This document shows positions 15,813 to 24,033 of a stretch of 25,206 bases of DNA, piece after piece. The notes under the pieces were generated by a model, which saw nothing but the letters and a program-made list of their open reading frames with translations, did no database searches and was not told the origin of the DNA. The DNA comes from Intrasporangium_A sp051961875 (GTDB taxonomy: Bacteria > Actinomycetota > Actinomycetes > Actinomycetales > Dermatophilaceae), in contig NZ_JBQCCV010000147.1 of NCBI RefSeq assembly GCF_051961875.1, forward strand, positions 1-25,206. Direction: 5' to 3'. Position numbers and translations under genes: made by a program. The first letter of the stretch is position 1, and every line of letters begins with the position of its first letter.

Positions 15813-17081
15813 ATGACCATGGCACCCGGCACGCACAACCCCATGTCTGCCGTGCCGCCTCCCCCGGAGGAGCGGCCCACCCCGCAGGACCACCGCACCA
15901 AGGAGCCCAAGCAGAAGCGTCACCTCGGGGAGATGGTCGGTGTCGCCCTGCTCGCGGCCGTCCTCGCGAGCGGCGGGACCTACGCGGCCACCCAGGCCGG
16001 CGGCGAGGGCACCGCCGGTGGCACCCAGAACGCGAGCTCGCAGACGCTCCAGCAGGGTTCCACCTCACCGACGGTCATCCAAGGCAACGCCGCCGCCCCC
16101 GACTGGACCGCGGTCGCCAAGGCGGTCAGCCCGAGCGTGGTCAGCATCGACGTCGTCCTCCAGAACGGCGAGGGGGCCGGCTCAGGCGTCATCATCGACA
16201 ACCAGGGCCACGTGCTGACCAACAACCACGTCGTCTCCGGCGCGTCGAACGGCTCCATCTCGGTCGCGCTCAATGATGGACGGACATACTCGGCGTCGAT
16301 CGTCGGCACCGATCCCTCGACCGACCTCGCGGTCATCAAGATCCAGAGCGCGCCCTCGGACCTCACGCCGATGACGATCGGCGACTCCGGCAAGGTGTCC
16401 GTCGGTGACCCGGTCATGGCGGTCGGCAACCCGCTCGGCCTCTCCGGCACCGTGACGACCGGCATCGTGAGCGCCCTCAACCGGCCGGTGACGACGCAGG
16501 CGAGCGACCAGAACCAGTCGCCCCAGGGCGGTAACCAGACGACGAGCGACGCGGTCGTGACGAACGCGATCCAGACGTCGGCGGCGATCAACCCCGGCAA
16601 CTCCGGTGGCGCACTCGTCAACGGCAAGGGTGAGCTCATCGGCATCAACAGCTCGATCGCCCAGCTCGGCGGCGGCGGCTTCGGCAGCAGCGGCCAGAGC
16701 GGCAACATCGGCATCGGCTTCGCGATCCCCGTCAACGAGGCCAAGTCGATCGCGAGCCAGCTGATCGAGAAGGGCCACGCCGACCACGCCTTCCTCGGGG
16801 TGAGCGCCCGCGACGCGGTCGTGACGGACCGCTCTGCCAAGCGCGCCGGCGCCCAGGTCGTCCGGGTCGCCTCCGGCACGCCCGCCGAGAAGGCCGGAGT
16901 CCGGCAGGGCGACGTCATCATCATGGTCAACGGCGAGCGCGTCGACTCCTCGACCGCGCTGGTCGCCCAGGTCCGGGAGATGAAGGCCGGCGAACAGGCC
17001 AAGCTCACCGTGATCCGCAACGGACAGCGGCTGGAGCTCGACGTGACCCTCGCCGTCAAGCCCGCCAGCTCAGCCGGCTGA
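15813..17081 (+). CDS. HtrA/DegP-like membrane-anchored serine protease with PDZ domain (PepD-like)
   Basis: The 422-aa protein has a 38-residue cytoplasmic proline/charge-rich N-terminus, one TM anchor (about 41-60), a Gly/Ser/Thr-rich linker, a trypsin-like domain and a PDZ domain (about 325-415). The catalytic triad is His139 (TNNHVV), Asp171 (STDLAV) and Ser264 (NPGNSGGAL). A Gln/Asn-rich insert (about 228-245) lies between strands of the protease. It acts outside the membrane in protein quality control. AGGAG 6 nt before ATG 15813 fixes the start. It follows the RR-HK pair by 69 bp, as pepD follows mprAB, and is probably a target of that system. A long hairpin lies 17 bp after the stop. 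Confidence 0.94.
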   Translation: MTMAPGTHNPMSAVPPPPEERPTPQDHRTKEPKQKRHLGEMVGVALLAAVLASGGTYAATQAGGEGTAGGTQNASSQTLQQGSTSPTVIQGNAAAPDWTAVAKAVSPSVVSIDVVLQNGEGAGSGVIIDNQGHVLTNNHVVSGASNGSISVALNDGRTYSASIVGTDPSTDLAVIKIQSAPSDLTPMTIGDSGKVSVGDPVMAVGNPLGLSGTVTTGIVSALNRPVTTQASDQNQSPQGGNQTTSDAVVTNAIQTSAAINPGNSGGALVNGKGELIGINSSIAQLGGGGFGSSGQSGNIGIGFAIPVNEAKSIASQLIEKGHADHAFLGVSARDAVVTDRSAKRAGAQVVRVASGTPAEKAGVRQGDVIIMVNGERVDSSTALVAQVREMKAGEQAKLTVIRNGQRLELDVTLAVKPASSAG

Positions 17082-17097
17082 CGTACTCTCCCTCGCC

Positions 17098-17146
17098 GGT
17101 TTGAGGTGCTCGAGCGGTCCCTCCCGCCGCTAGGGCACCTCAAACC
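17098..17146 (+). terminator. Long hairpin after the HtrA gene
   Basis: GGTTTGAGGTGC (17098-17109) and GCACCTCAAACC (17135-17146) are perfect complements, and an inner AGCGG/CCGCT pair can form in the loop. It starts 17 bp after the protease stop. There is no T tract, so it may terminate by structure alone, or be a palindromic element of another kind. Confidence 0.55.
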
Positions 17147-17188
17147 ATGCCCACGAGAGCACGAGAGGTATGCCGCTCAGCGGGCGAT

Positions 17189-17205
17189 CGCTGGGCGCCC
17201 CAGCG
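17189..17205. promoter_or_regulatory. Palindrome upstream of the SnoaL-like gene
   Basis: CGCTGGG-CGC-CCCAGCG is a perfect 7-bp-arm dyad ending 21 bp before the ATG at 17227. Its position suits an operator. No regulator gene is adjacent, so this is only a candidate. Confidence 0.35.
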
Positions 17206-17226
17206 CCGCTCGGGTGAGACTGGAAC

Positions 17227-17670
17227 ATGGACGCGGAACGGAACAGGCAGAACACCCTCGACGCGATCGCAGCCTTCAACGCCGGCGACCTCGACCGTTA
17301 CCTCGCGAGCTATGCCCCGGACGCGGTGATCCACGGGCTGCCCGAGCACCTCGAGCCGAACCTGTCCGGGCACCGGGAGTTCCTCACCTCCATGCGTGAG
17401 GCGCTACCCGACGTGACCTCGACCGTCGAGGACATCGTCGCGAGCGGCGACCTCGTCGCGACCCGTCATACCTACCGCGGCACCCACGAGGGGGTGCTGC
17501 ACGGGGCGCGCCCGACGGGGCGGGTCCTCGAGTGGCGGGCGATGACGTTCCGGCGGTTCGACGACGCGGGCCTCGCGACCGAGCGCTGGATCGTCACGGA
17601 CGACCTGGCCCTGCTGCGGCAGCTGGGCCACCTCGGCACGCCGAGCGGGGCACCGGCCACTGCCCGCTGA
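17227..17670 (+). CDS. SnoaL/NTF2-like fold protein (ester cyclase-like)
   Basis: The 147-aa product follows the SnoaL-like pattern: an N-terminal helix ending NAGDLDRYLASYAPDAVIHG, then LSGHREFLTSMREALPDV, VEDIVASGDLVATRHTYRGTHEG and a final strand pair LEWRAMTFRRFDDAGLATERWIVTDDL. Members form cone-shaped alpha+beta barrels; most in this class are uncharacterised and only some are polyketide cyclases or hydratases. No biosynthetic genes surround it, so a small-molecule role is unknown. It stands alone between two hairpin elements. A weaker relative lies at 23579-23968. Confidence 0.8.
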   Translation: MDAERNRQNTLDAIAAFNAGDLDRYLASYAPDAVIHGLPEHLEPNLSGHREFLTSMREALPDVTSTVEDIVASGDLVATRHTYRGTHEGVLHGARPTGRVLEWRAMTFRRFDDAGLATERWIVTDDLALLRQLGHLGTPSGAPATAR

Positions 17671-17697
17671 CCGGGCAGATCCCAGTACGCCGCTCAC

Positions 17698-17770
17698 CGT
17701 CGAGTGAGCGCCCCTTCCCACCAGCCCCGCCCAGTGGGCGTGACCGGTGTGGCTGAGCGCTCACTCGACG
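17698..17770. terminator. Inverted repeat between convergent genes
   Basis: Arms of 14 bp (17698-17711 and 17757-17770, core CGTCGAGTGAGCG) are perfectly complementary and enclose 45 bp. It lies between the SnoaL-like gene and the 3' end of pepN, so it could stop both transcripts. The long loop makes a simple intrinsic terminator less certain. Confidence 0.45.
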
Positions 17771-17789
17771 TTGAGGTGGGCCCTGACGG

Positions 17790-20288
17790 TCAGGCGCCGG
17801 CGCGGAAGGCGGCTCGGGAGGCGAGGACCTCGCGTAGGTCCGCGTCGGCGTCCACGAGCGAGCGCCGCACCGCCGGGGTCAGGTCGTCGCGCTCGAGGGT
17901 CTGGGCGCTGAGGCGGGCTGTCTCGGCCGTGTGGACCTGCGGGAACCCTAGGGTGACGACCCGCGAGAGGGCGTCCTCGCCGACCCAGGCGCTCATGGCG
18001 GGCACCTCGACGAAGTAGCGCGCGACGTACGGCTCGACGAGGTCGTCGCTCGGGGCCGCCCAGAAGCCGCGGGCGAGGTGGTTCATCTCGTAGTTCGATC
18101 GGCCGTTGCGGCCGGTGAGCTGCTCCCACGCCCAGGCCTTCGCCTCGGGATCGGGCCGGGAGGCCCGGCACATGAGGGCGTTGAGCGAGCCCTGCAGGGT
18201 GTCGTCGGCCGCGCGGAAGCTCTCGATGTCGGCGTCCGACAGGGCTCCGCGACGGGCCAGGTTGCGCACGACGATCCACCGGAAGTCGCCGTCGTCCTCG
18301 AGCCCCGCGGGCAGGCCGTGGCCCGAGGCCCAGCCGTGCAGGAGCTCCTCGTCGGCGCTTGTGCCCGCGACGAGACGTGCCGCGGCGAGCGAGGACGTCG
18401 AGCCCCGCTCCGCGGTGTCGAGCAGGGCCTGTCCGCAGCGCGCGAGCCGCTCGCGCGCCGCGGGCCGCTCCTCGCGTGGGAGGAACACACCCACGACGAC
18501 CTGCTCCGCGTAGGCGGCCATCCGCGTCAGGATCGAGGAGTTCGTCTCGCTCGTCCACGCCCCCTCGAAGACGTCGAGGAGGGTGGCCGGCGCGACGTCG
18601 GCCAGGTGGAGGCCGTCGATGAGCGAGGACCACACGACAGCGCGGGCCTGCGCGTCGGCCACCTCGCCGAGCTGGCCGGGCAGGGCATGGATCGTCTTGC
18701 CGGACAGGACGATTCGCGCCCAGGTCAGGTCGGAGGCATTCGGCACCAGAACGTCCGGCGCCGCCGTGCCCACGAGCCCGTCGAGCGACACCTCGGGCGA
18801 TCCGATGGTCGTCGCCACGCGCGCCGTCTCGGTGCCGTCGGTCCACCCGGCGACGTCGAGGGCATGGGGCCGGTCGGCGGGGTGGTCGTGGGGCGCCTGA
18901 CGCGTCAGCGTCGCCGCGGTGACGCGGCCGTCCGCCTCCGCGAGGTCGACGCGGAGGGTGTCGCGATCCGCGGTGAGCAGCCACGCCTTGGCCCAGCCGC
19001 CAAGGTCCCGGCCGCTCGCGGCCTCGATGGCGGCGAGGAAGTCGGCGAGCGTCCCGTTGCCGTAGGCCTTGTCCGTCAGATAGGTGCGCACGCCGGCGAT
19101 GAACCGGTCGTCGCCGACATACGCGATGAGCTGCCGCAGCGCCGCCGCACCCTTGGCGTAGGAGATGCCGTCGAAGTTCTGCAGGGCGCTGATGGCGTCG
19201 AGCGCCTCGACCCCGGCGACCGGGTGCGTCGAGGGCGAGCGCTCGGCGCCGTACCCCCAGACCTTGCGCTCGATGGACGAGTCGACCCACGCCTCGCTGT
19301 ACTGGGTCGCGTCGACGAGGCAGCGGTGCGACATGTACTCCGCGAACGACTCGTTGAGCCAGAGGTCGTCCCACCACTTCATCGTGACGAGGTCGCCGAA
19401 CCACATGTGCGACATCTCGTGGGAGACGGTGTTGGCGCGGGTCAGCAGCTCGTCCTGGGTCGCGGCGCCGCGGAAGATGTACTGGTCACGGAGGACGACG
19501 CAGCCCGGGTTCTCCATCGCGCCCGCGTTGAACTCCGGGACGAAGACCTGGTCGTAGTCGCCGAACGGGTAACGGATGCCGAAGAGGCCGTGGAAGTAGT
19601 CGAACGACTGCTTCGTCACCTCGAAGATCTCGGGGGCGTGCCGCTCGAACGGCCCCTAAAGCGAATGGCGGGCGAGGACCGCGAGCAGAAAGAAGTCGTG
19701 CTCGTCACACACGGACGAGTAGAGCCCGGCGCAGATCGTCACGAAGTAGGTCGCGAGCGGCTTCGTCGTCGCGAGGGTCCACCGCCCCGGGGCGGTACGG
19801 GTGGCCGCGCCGTTACCGATGACGGTCCACTCCTCGGGGGCCTTCACCGTGATGTCGTAGGGCGCCTTGAGGTCGGGCTGGTCGAAGCAGACGAAGACGC
19901 TCGGGGCCGCGTCGAGGAAGAGGTGCCCGTAGACGTAGTCCCGCCCGTCCGCCGGGTCGGTGGCCCGGTGCAGGCCCTGCCCGTCGTGGCTGTAGGCCAT
20001 CGTCGCCTCGACCGTGAGCTCGTTGTCGGCCGCGAGGTCGGGCAGCGGCAGGCGGCCGTCGTCGACCGTCGCCGGGTCCAGCTCCCGGCCGTTGAGCCGG
20101 ATCGAGCGGACCTCCCGCGCCTTCACGTCGACCCAGCTGTCGGCACCCGGCGAGCCACACGTGAAGCGGACCGTCGCGACCGAGCCGAAGACCTCGGCGC
20201 CCTGGTCGAGATCGAGCTGAACGGCATACGAGCCGACGGTGATCAGCTCGGAACGGTCACGGGCTTCGGCGAGGGTGAGACTGCGCAT
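17790..20288 (-). pseudogene. pepN: Aminopeptidase N (M1 family), interrupted by an in-frame TAG
   Basis: Read from ATG 20288 to TGA 17790 the frame has 832 codons before the final stop, the usual size of actinobacterial PepN. The single interruption is TAG at codon 211 (19658-19656). Both halves stay in one frame. The exopeptidase motif GAMEN (256-260), zinc site HEMSH (290-294) with Glu313 in NESFAEY, and the ERAP1-like C-terminal helical domain all lie after the stop. The N-terminal beta domain (1-210) lies before it. A GTG at 19619 could restart translation, but would give a protein without the N-terminal domain. Either the gene is newly inactive, the stop is read through, or this is a base-call error. 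Everything else looks under selection. Confidence 0.88.
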
Positions 20289-20370
20289 GAGGGCGAGCCT
20301 GCCAGATGCGGACAGCCCCCGTCGCACGGGTTGCAGAGCATCGCGCCCCGACCCTTTCGAGCCGTCCGTG

Positions 20371-21246
20371 TCAGTACCGGCGCGGGCCTCCGGCCATCGC
20401 TTCGAGACGCTCGATCCGCTGGTCCATCGGCGGATGCGTCGCGAAGAGACGCGAGACATCCTGGGACCGGAACGGGTTGGCGATCATCATGTGGCTCGCG
20501 TTGACGATGTCCTGCTGGGGCGAGAGCGGGGCCCGCTGGACGCCATACTCGAGCTTGCGAAGGGCCGAGGCGAGGGCGAGCGGGTCACCGGTCAGCTTCG
20601 AGCCGTCCTCGTCGGCGTCGTACTCGCGCGTGCGGCTGATCGCCATCTGGATCATCATCGCCGCGAGCGGCGCGAGGAAGCTCATCGCGAGCAGTGCAAG
20701 CGGGTTGGGCCGGTTCTCGTCGGAGCCGCCGCCGCCGAACATTCCGAAGAACATCAGCATCTGCCCGATCGAGGTGATCACGCCGGCGACCGCCGCGGCC
20801 ACCGAGCTGGTCAGGATGTCACGGTTGTAGACGTGCATGAGCTCGTGCCCCAGCACGCCGCGCAGCTCGCGCTCGTCGAGCAGCTGGAGGATCCCCTCCG
20901 TGCAGCAGACGGCCGCGTGCTTGGGGTTGCGGCCGGTGGCGAACGCGTTGGGCGCCTGCGTCGGGGAGACGTAGAGCCGCGGCATCGGCTTGCCGGCGCG
21001 CGTCGAGAGCTCGCGGACGATGCGGTACATCCCCGGTGCCTGCGCCTCGGAGACCGGGTACGCGTGCATCGCGCGGATCGCCAGCTTGTCGGAGTTCCAG
21101 TAGCCGTAGGCGGTCGTGCCGACGCCGATGAGCGCGAAGACCCAGATGTAGCGGCCGCCGCCGATCAGCGCGCCGAGACCGAGCAGCAGCACCCAGATGG
21201 CACCGAAAAGGGCAGCGGTCTTCAGCCCGTTGAAGTGGTTGTGCAT
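20371..21246 (-). CDS. htpX: HtpX-type M48 zinc metalloprotease
   Basis: This 291-aa membrane protease degrades misfolded membrane proteins. It has two N-terminal TM helices (about 11-28 and 33-50), the zinc motif HELMH (134-138) with third ligand Glu208 in REYDAD, and further hydrophobic segments at about 146-170 and 183-203. The sequence VSPTQAPNAFATGRNPKHAAV is typical of HtpX. The length fits mycobacterial HtpX. It is upstream of pepN on the same strand with an 82-bp gap, so it probably has its own promoter. With HtrA at 15813 the window holds two envelope quality-control proteases. Confidence 0.95.
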   Translation of the reverse strand: MHNHFNGLKTAALFGAIWVLLLGLGALIGGGRYIWVFALIGVGTTAYGYWNSDKLAIRAMHAYPVSEAQAPGMYRIVRELSTRAGKPMPRLYVSPTQAPNAFATGRNPKHAAVCCTEGILQLLDERELRGVLGHELMHVYNRDILTSSVAAAVAGVITSIGQMLMFFGMFGGGGSDENRPNPLALLAMSFLAPLAAMMIQMAISRTREYDADEDGSKLTGDPLALASALRKLEYGVQRAPLSPQQDIVNASHMMIANPFRSQDVSRLFATHPPMDQRIERLEAMAGGPRRY

Positions 21247-21310
21247 GCCCGTTGAACGTTCGACCAGAGGCGGCTGTTCCGGTGGCCGTGGCGTCGAAGC
21301 TCCCGCTCTG

Positions 21311-21323
21311 CGACACAGTGTCG
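21311..21323. promoter_or_regulatory. TetR-like palindrome CGACACAGTGTCG
   Basis: A 13-bp palindrome with 6-bp arms around a central A lies in the 190-bp gap between htpX and the membrane-protein gene at 21437. ACAC-N-GTGT palindromes are typical TetR-family sites. No TetR gene lies in the window, so the binder would act from elsewhere. Confidence 0.5.
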
Positions 21324-21357
21324 TAGATCACCGTGGTTGAGCATGCAACCAGCTCGC

Positions 21358-21379
21358 GTAGTACTACAAGTAGTAGTAG
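21358..21379. promoter_or_regulatory. GTAGTACTAC palindrome plus GTAGTAGTAG repeat
   Basis: GTAGTACTAC (21358-21367) is a perfect 10-bp palindrome and is followed after two bases by GTAGTAGTAG (21370-21379). AT-content here is far above the surroundings, and TTGAGC at about 21337 could be a -35 for TAGTAC at about 21359. It is probably the promoter/operator of the gene at 21437. Confidence 0.4.
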
Positions 21380-21436
21380 TTTCTGTCGTACAGGGAAAAA
21401 CGCCCGGCCACCCGGGAACTCACACAGGAGAGAACC

Positions 21437-22039
21437 ATGCGCAAGACCCTCGACAAGCTCATCTCTTGGACCGGCCTCCTCCTCGCGGCGGTACTGCTCG
21501 TCGCGGGCGGCTTGCTCACCTGGGCCAGCAACTTCACGAACCAGAACGTCCACGACCAGCTCGGGTCGCAGAAGATCATGATGCCGGCGGCGGCGGCCAT
21601 CGAGAAGATGGACCCGGCCGACAAGGCCGCACTGCAGCCCTGGTCCGACGGCAAGACCCAGATGACCACGGGCGACCAGGCCAAGGCCTTCGCGGACCAC
21701 TACATCCTCGTCCACATGAACGCGGCCTCGAACGGCAAGACGTATGAAGAGGTCTCGGGCGAGTTCATGAAGATGTCGAAGGACCCGGGTGCCGACCAGG
21801 CCAAGGTCGCCGAGCTCGGCCAGCTGCGCCAGACGCTCTTCATGGGCAACACCCTCCGCGGCCTCCTCCTCAACGCCTACGCCTTCGGGACCATCGGCAA
21901 GATCGCGGCCCTCGCCAGCGTCGCCTCCTTCGTCGGTGCCGGTCTCTTCCTGATCCTCGGCCTCCTCGGCCTCCGGCACGCGAAGACCGCCAGCGACATG
22001 GTCGTCACCCGCGAGGACCGCACCCCGGCCACCGTCTGA
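21437..22039 (+). CDS. Two-TM membrane protein of unknown function
   Basis: The 200-aa protein has a short basic N-terminus, TM1 at about 10-31, an outside domain of about 130 residues (Met-, Lys- and Asp-rich, with KIMMPAAAAIEKMDPADKAAL and DHYILVHMNAASNGKTYEEVS), TM2 at about 157-180 and a short cytoplasmic tail. AGGAGAG sits 5 nt before the ATG, one of the strongest SD sites in the window. The conserved-looking helical outside domain is not one I recognise. It stands alone with its own AT-rich upstream region carrying two palindromes and with a good terminator, so it is probably a regulated single-gene unit. Confidence 0.8.
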   Translation: MRKTLDKLISWTGLLLAAVLLVAGGLLTWASNFTNQNVHDQLGSQKIMMPAAAAIEKMDPADKAALQPWSDGKTQMTTGDQAKAFADHYILVHMNAASNGKTYEEVSGEFMKMSKDPGADQAKVAELGQLRQTLFMGNTLRGLLLNAYAFGTIGKIAALASVASFVGAGLFLILGLLGLRHAKTASDMVVTREDRTPATV

Positions 22040-22077
22040 GGTGACCAGCTGAGGTAACAGTCGCCACAACCCCCACC

Positions 22078-22105
22078 AGCCCCGCCGGCCACCCCCGGCG
22101 GGGCT
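22078..22105 (+). terminator. Terminator of the two-TM membrane protein gene
   Basis: AGCCCCGCCGG (22078-22088) and CCGGCGGGGCT (22095-22105) form a perfect 11-bp stem with a 6-nt loop, followed by TCCTC. It begins 39 bp after the stop. Confidence 0.8.
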
Positions 22106-22207
22106 TCCTCATGGCCGCGTTGGGCCCGGCTCCGCCGCCAGCAAGGCGGTGGCCATGCCCGGTCTCCGGGGCTGTTCAGGGGTGGCGTGAAGGGCTAGAA
22201 CGGAGGG

Positions 22208-23518
22208 ATGGCGACGGATCGTGTGACGGTGCGCAGCGCGGACGAGCTCGGGCGGGCGCTCGGCTCCGGGGCCCGTGAGATCCAGGTGGACGGCACCATC
22301 ACGGGCTCCCCGTCGGTCACGCTCCCGCCGGGGACGACCTTGGTGGGTGGAGAGCTCGTGTTCCTCGCCAAGGGGGTGCGCCTCACCCGGGACAACACCC
22401 TGCGGGACATCGCGATCAGGACGACGCCGTACGAGGTGGCGGTCTACAACGACACCAGCATCCCGGACGCCGGCACACTGTCCTTCCGGAACGTGACGAC
22501 GGTCGGGCAGGTGTACCTGGTGGCAGAGGCCGAGACGATGACCGTCCGGGTGGAGGCCAGCGGGTTGCACGTCCAGGACGCTGACGTCCGCGGACGCGCC
22601 GATCAGCCGCATGGGTACGGCGTGGATGTGCTCCAGGGCGGGCTCACCCTCTGGAACCGCCAGAAGGACGCGTCCTCGTCGTTCAGCGCCACGCTGCGGG
22701 ACGTCTCGATCGGCACGGACGAGACACCCGTGCGCGGCTCGGGCATCTTCGTCGCCGGGTACGGCGATCGCTTGGGCCGCCTGGCCGGCGGCTCCTTCGA
22801 GGCCGACCTGATCGAGACCGGCAAGGTGGTCACCGACGGCGGTATCGCCCCCGGCACACCGGACAAGATCAGCGGCGGCGTCTTCGTCGTCTCCGGGGCT
22901 CGCGTCGACCGGGTGGTCAACGCCGGCCAGGTGACCACCCATGGCCAGAACGACATGGTCCTCGACAACTGGGGCTACGTGAAGGAGTGGGTCTCGACCG
23001 CGGAGATGAGGTCGACCGGCCCCTCCGGCATCGGCTTCGTCAACTTCGGTGACATCGACAGGCTCGACATGCAGGCGCCGGTCATCACCACCGGCGGCGG
23101 CGCCCGCGGCTTCAACCTCTACGACGGCACCCTCAAGGAAGCGTCCTTCCACTCCATCAGGACCACCGGCGACGGCTCCGTCGGCATCCAGGTCAGCCGG
23201 CCGATGGGCAGCCTGACCGTGCACCACGACGTCGTGACGACCGGCGGCGAGGGCTCCAGCCTGGTCAAGGGCGTGCAGGTCACGCTCAAGGCGATCGCGT
23301 TCTCGGTCAAGGCGGGCGGCCAGATCGAATCGGTGGCCATCGGTGGTGCACTCCGCACCGAAGGGCCGGGCGTCACCACGCTGGAGGTGGCCGACGGCGC
23401 ATCCATCGCAGAGGTCACCGTCGGCGTCGGAATCGAGGCGCAGGGGGCCGGCTCGAGAGCCACCGACATCCAAGGCGCGGTCCCCTCCCTCGACGGCGTG
23501 CCGGTCCACGAGGACTGA
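22208..23518 (+). CDS. Beta-helix-like protein of unknown function
   Basis: The 436-aa protein begins like a pectate-lyase-type helix cap (VRSADELGRALGSGAREIQVDGTITG, then LPPGTTLVGG). It continues as irregular short turns of beta strand with G-V/I-x-V and TTGG steps to the C-terminus. No signal peptide, TM segment or LPXTG is seen, so it would be cytoplasmic or exported by another route. Recognisable catalytic residues of pectate lyases were not found. TAGAAC lies 6 bp before the ATG, possibly a leaderless start; GGAGG is only 1 nt away, too close to act as SD. Repeated ITTGGG-, IRTTGDGSVG- and VVTTGGEGS-like steps (about 300-365) suggest regular coils. Function unknown. Confidence 0.75.
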   Translation: MATDRVTVRSADELGRALGSGAREIQVDGTITGSPSVTLPPGTTLVGGELVFLAKGVRLTRDNTLRDIAIRTTPYEVAVYNDTSIPDAGTLSFRNVTTVGQVYLVAEAETMTVRVEASGLHVQDADVRGRADQPHGYGVDVLQGGLTLWNRQKDASSSFSATLRDVSIGTDETPVRGSGIFVAGYGDRLGRLAGGSFEADLIETGKVVTDGGIAPGTPDKISGGVFVVSGARVDRVVNAGQVTTHGQNDMVLDNWGYVKEWVSTAEMRSTGPSGIGFVNFGDIDRLDMQAPVITTGGGARGFNLYDGTLKEASFHSIRTTGDGSVGIQVSRPMGSLTVHHDVVTTGGEGSSLVKGVQVTLKAIAFSVKAGGQIESVAIGGALRTEGPGVTTLEVADGASIAEVTVGVGIEAQGAGSRATDIQGAVPSLDGVPVHED

Positions 23519-23578
23519 GCACCGTCCGGCGCTGGGCAAAAAGTGAGTGCCGCTCGCCGCTCCGGAAGACAATGAGGC

Positions 23579-23968
23579 ATGGATGAGCCAGCTCACGTCG
23601 TTACTCGCTGGCTCGCCGCCGGCGATCTCGGTCACGTCGAGGCCTTCGATGATCTCCTGCATCCAGATGTCGTGGTCCACGCACCTCGGGGGCTCTCGAC
23701 CGAGGACGTCGAATCAGAGAAGGCGGTGTGGCGGGAGGCAGTAGCGGCGATACCCGACCTCCGCCACGAAGTACAGGAGGTGGTGGCGCAGGGGGATGTG
23801 GAAATGGCCCGTGTCATCGTGAGCGGAACTCTCCGCCACCACTTCGCTGGCATTGCGGGAAGCGGACAGTCCTTCCGGATGGATCAGGCCGTCATCTGCC
23901 ACCTTCGGGACGGCAAGATCGCCGAAGCGTGGGAAATCGCCGATGTCGGCTCCTTGGACGAGAAGTAG
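23579..23968 (+). CDS. SnoaL-like/NTF2-fold protein
   Basis: The 129-aa product shows the SnoaL-like pattern WLAAGDLGHVEAFDDLLHPDVVVHAP, WREAVAAIPDLRHEVQEVVAQGD, then FRMDQAVICHLRDGKIAEAWEIADVGSL, ending in a Trp-containing strand as is common in this family. It is distantly related to the protein at 17227. Base composition is slightly lower in GC than the neighbours. Substrate is unknown. It is preceded by the beta-helix gene (60-bp gap) and followed by an MFS gene (65-bp gap), so a small operon is possible but not shown. Confidence 0.78.
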   Translation: MDEPAHVVTRWLAAGDLGHVEAFDDLLHPDVVVHAPRGLSTEDVESEKAVWREAVAAIPDLRHEVQEVVAQGDVEMARVIVSGTLRHHFAGIAGSGQSFRMDQAVICHLRDGKIAEAWEIADVGSLDEK

Positions 23969-24018
23969 GTCCCGGTTCAGACGCGCCCGGAAAATGACGC
24001 GACATCCGCCGTCAGGAT

Positions 24019-24033
24019 CCGGAGAATCTCCGG
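24019..24033. promoter_or_regulatory. Palindrome covering the SD of the last MFS gene
   Basis: CCGGAGA-A-TCTCCGG (7-bp arms, one-base centre) ends directly before GTG 24034. Its left arm contains GGAGA, the only SD candidate, 8 nt from the GTG. It could be a protein operator, or a hairpin limiting translation, though a one-base loop makes a tight hairpin unlikely. Confidence 0.5.

Noticed and set aside
18078..20504. 808-codon plus-strand open frame
   Set aside because: It is antisense to pepN, which carries GAMEN and HEMSH. The open antisense frame does not make it a gene.
21250..21263. SOS-box-like GTTGAACGTTCGAC
   Set aside because: The actinobacterial LexA box needs about four bases between GAAC and GTTC; here the half-sites abut.
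21358..21379. CRISPR-like repeat
   Set aside because: The GTAGTAG units are 3-bp repeats without spacers and no cas genes are present; it is a simple repeat/palindrome.
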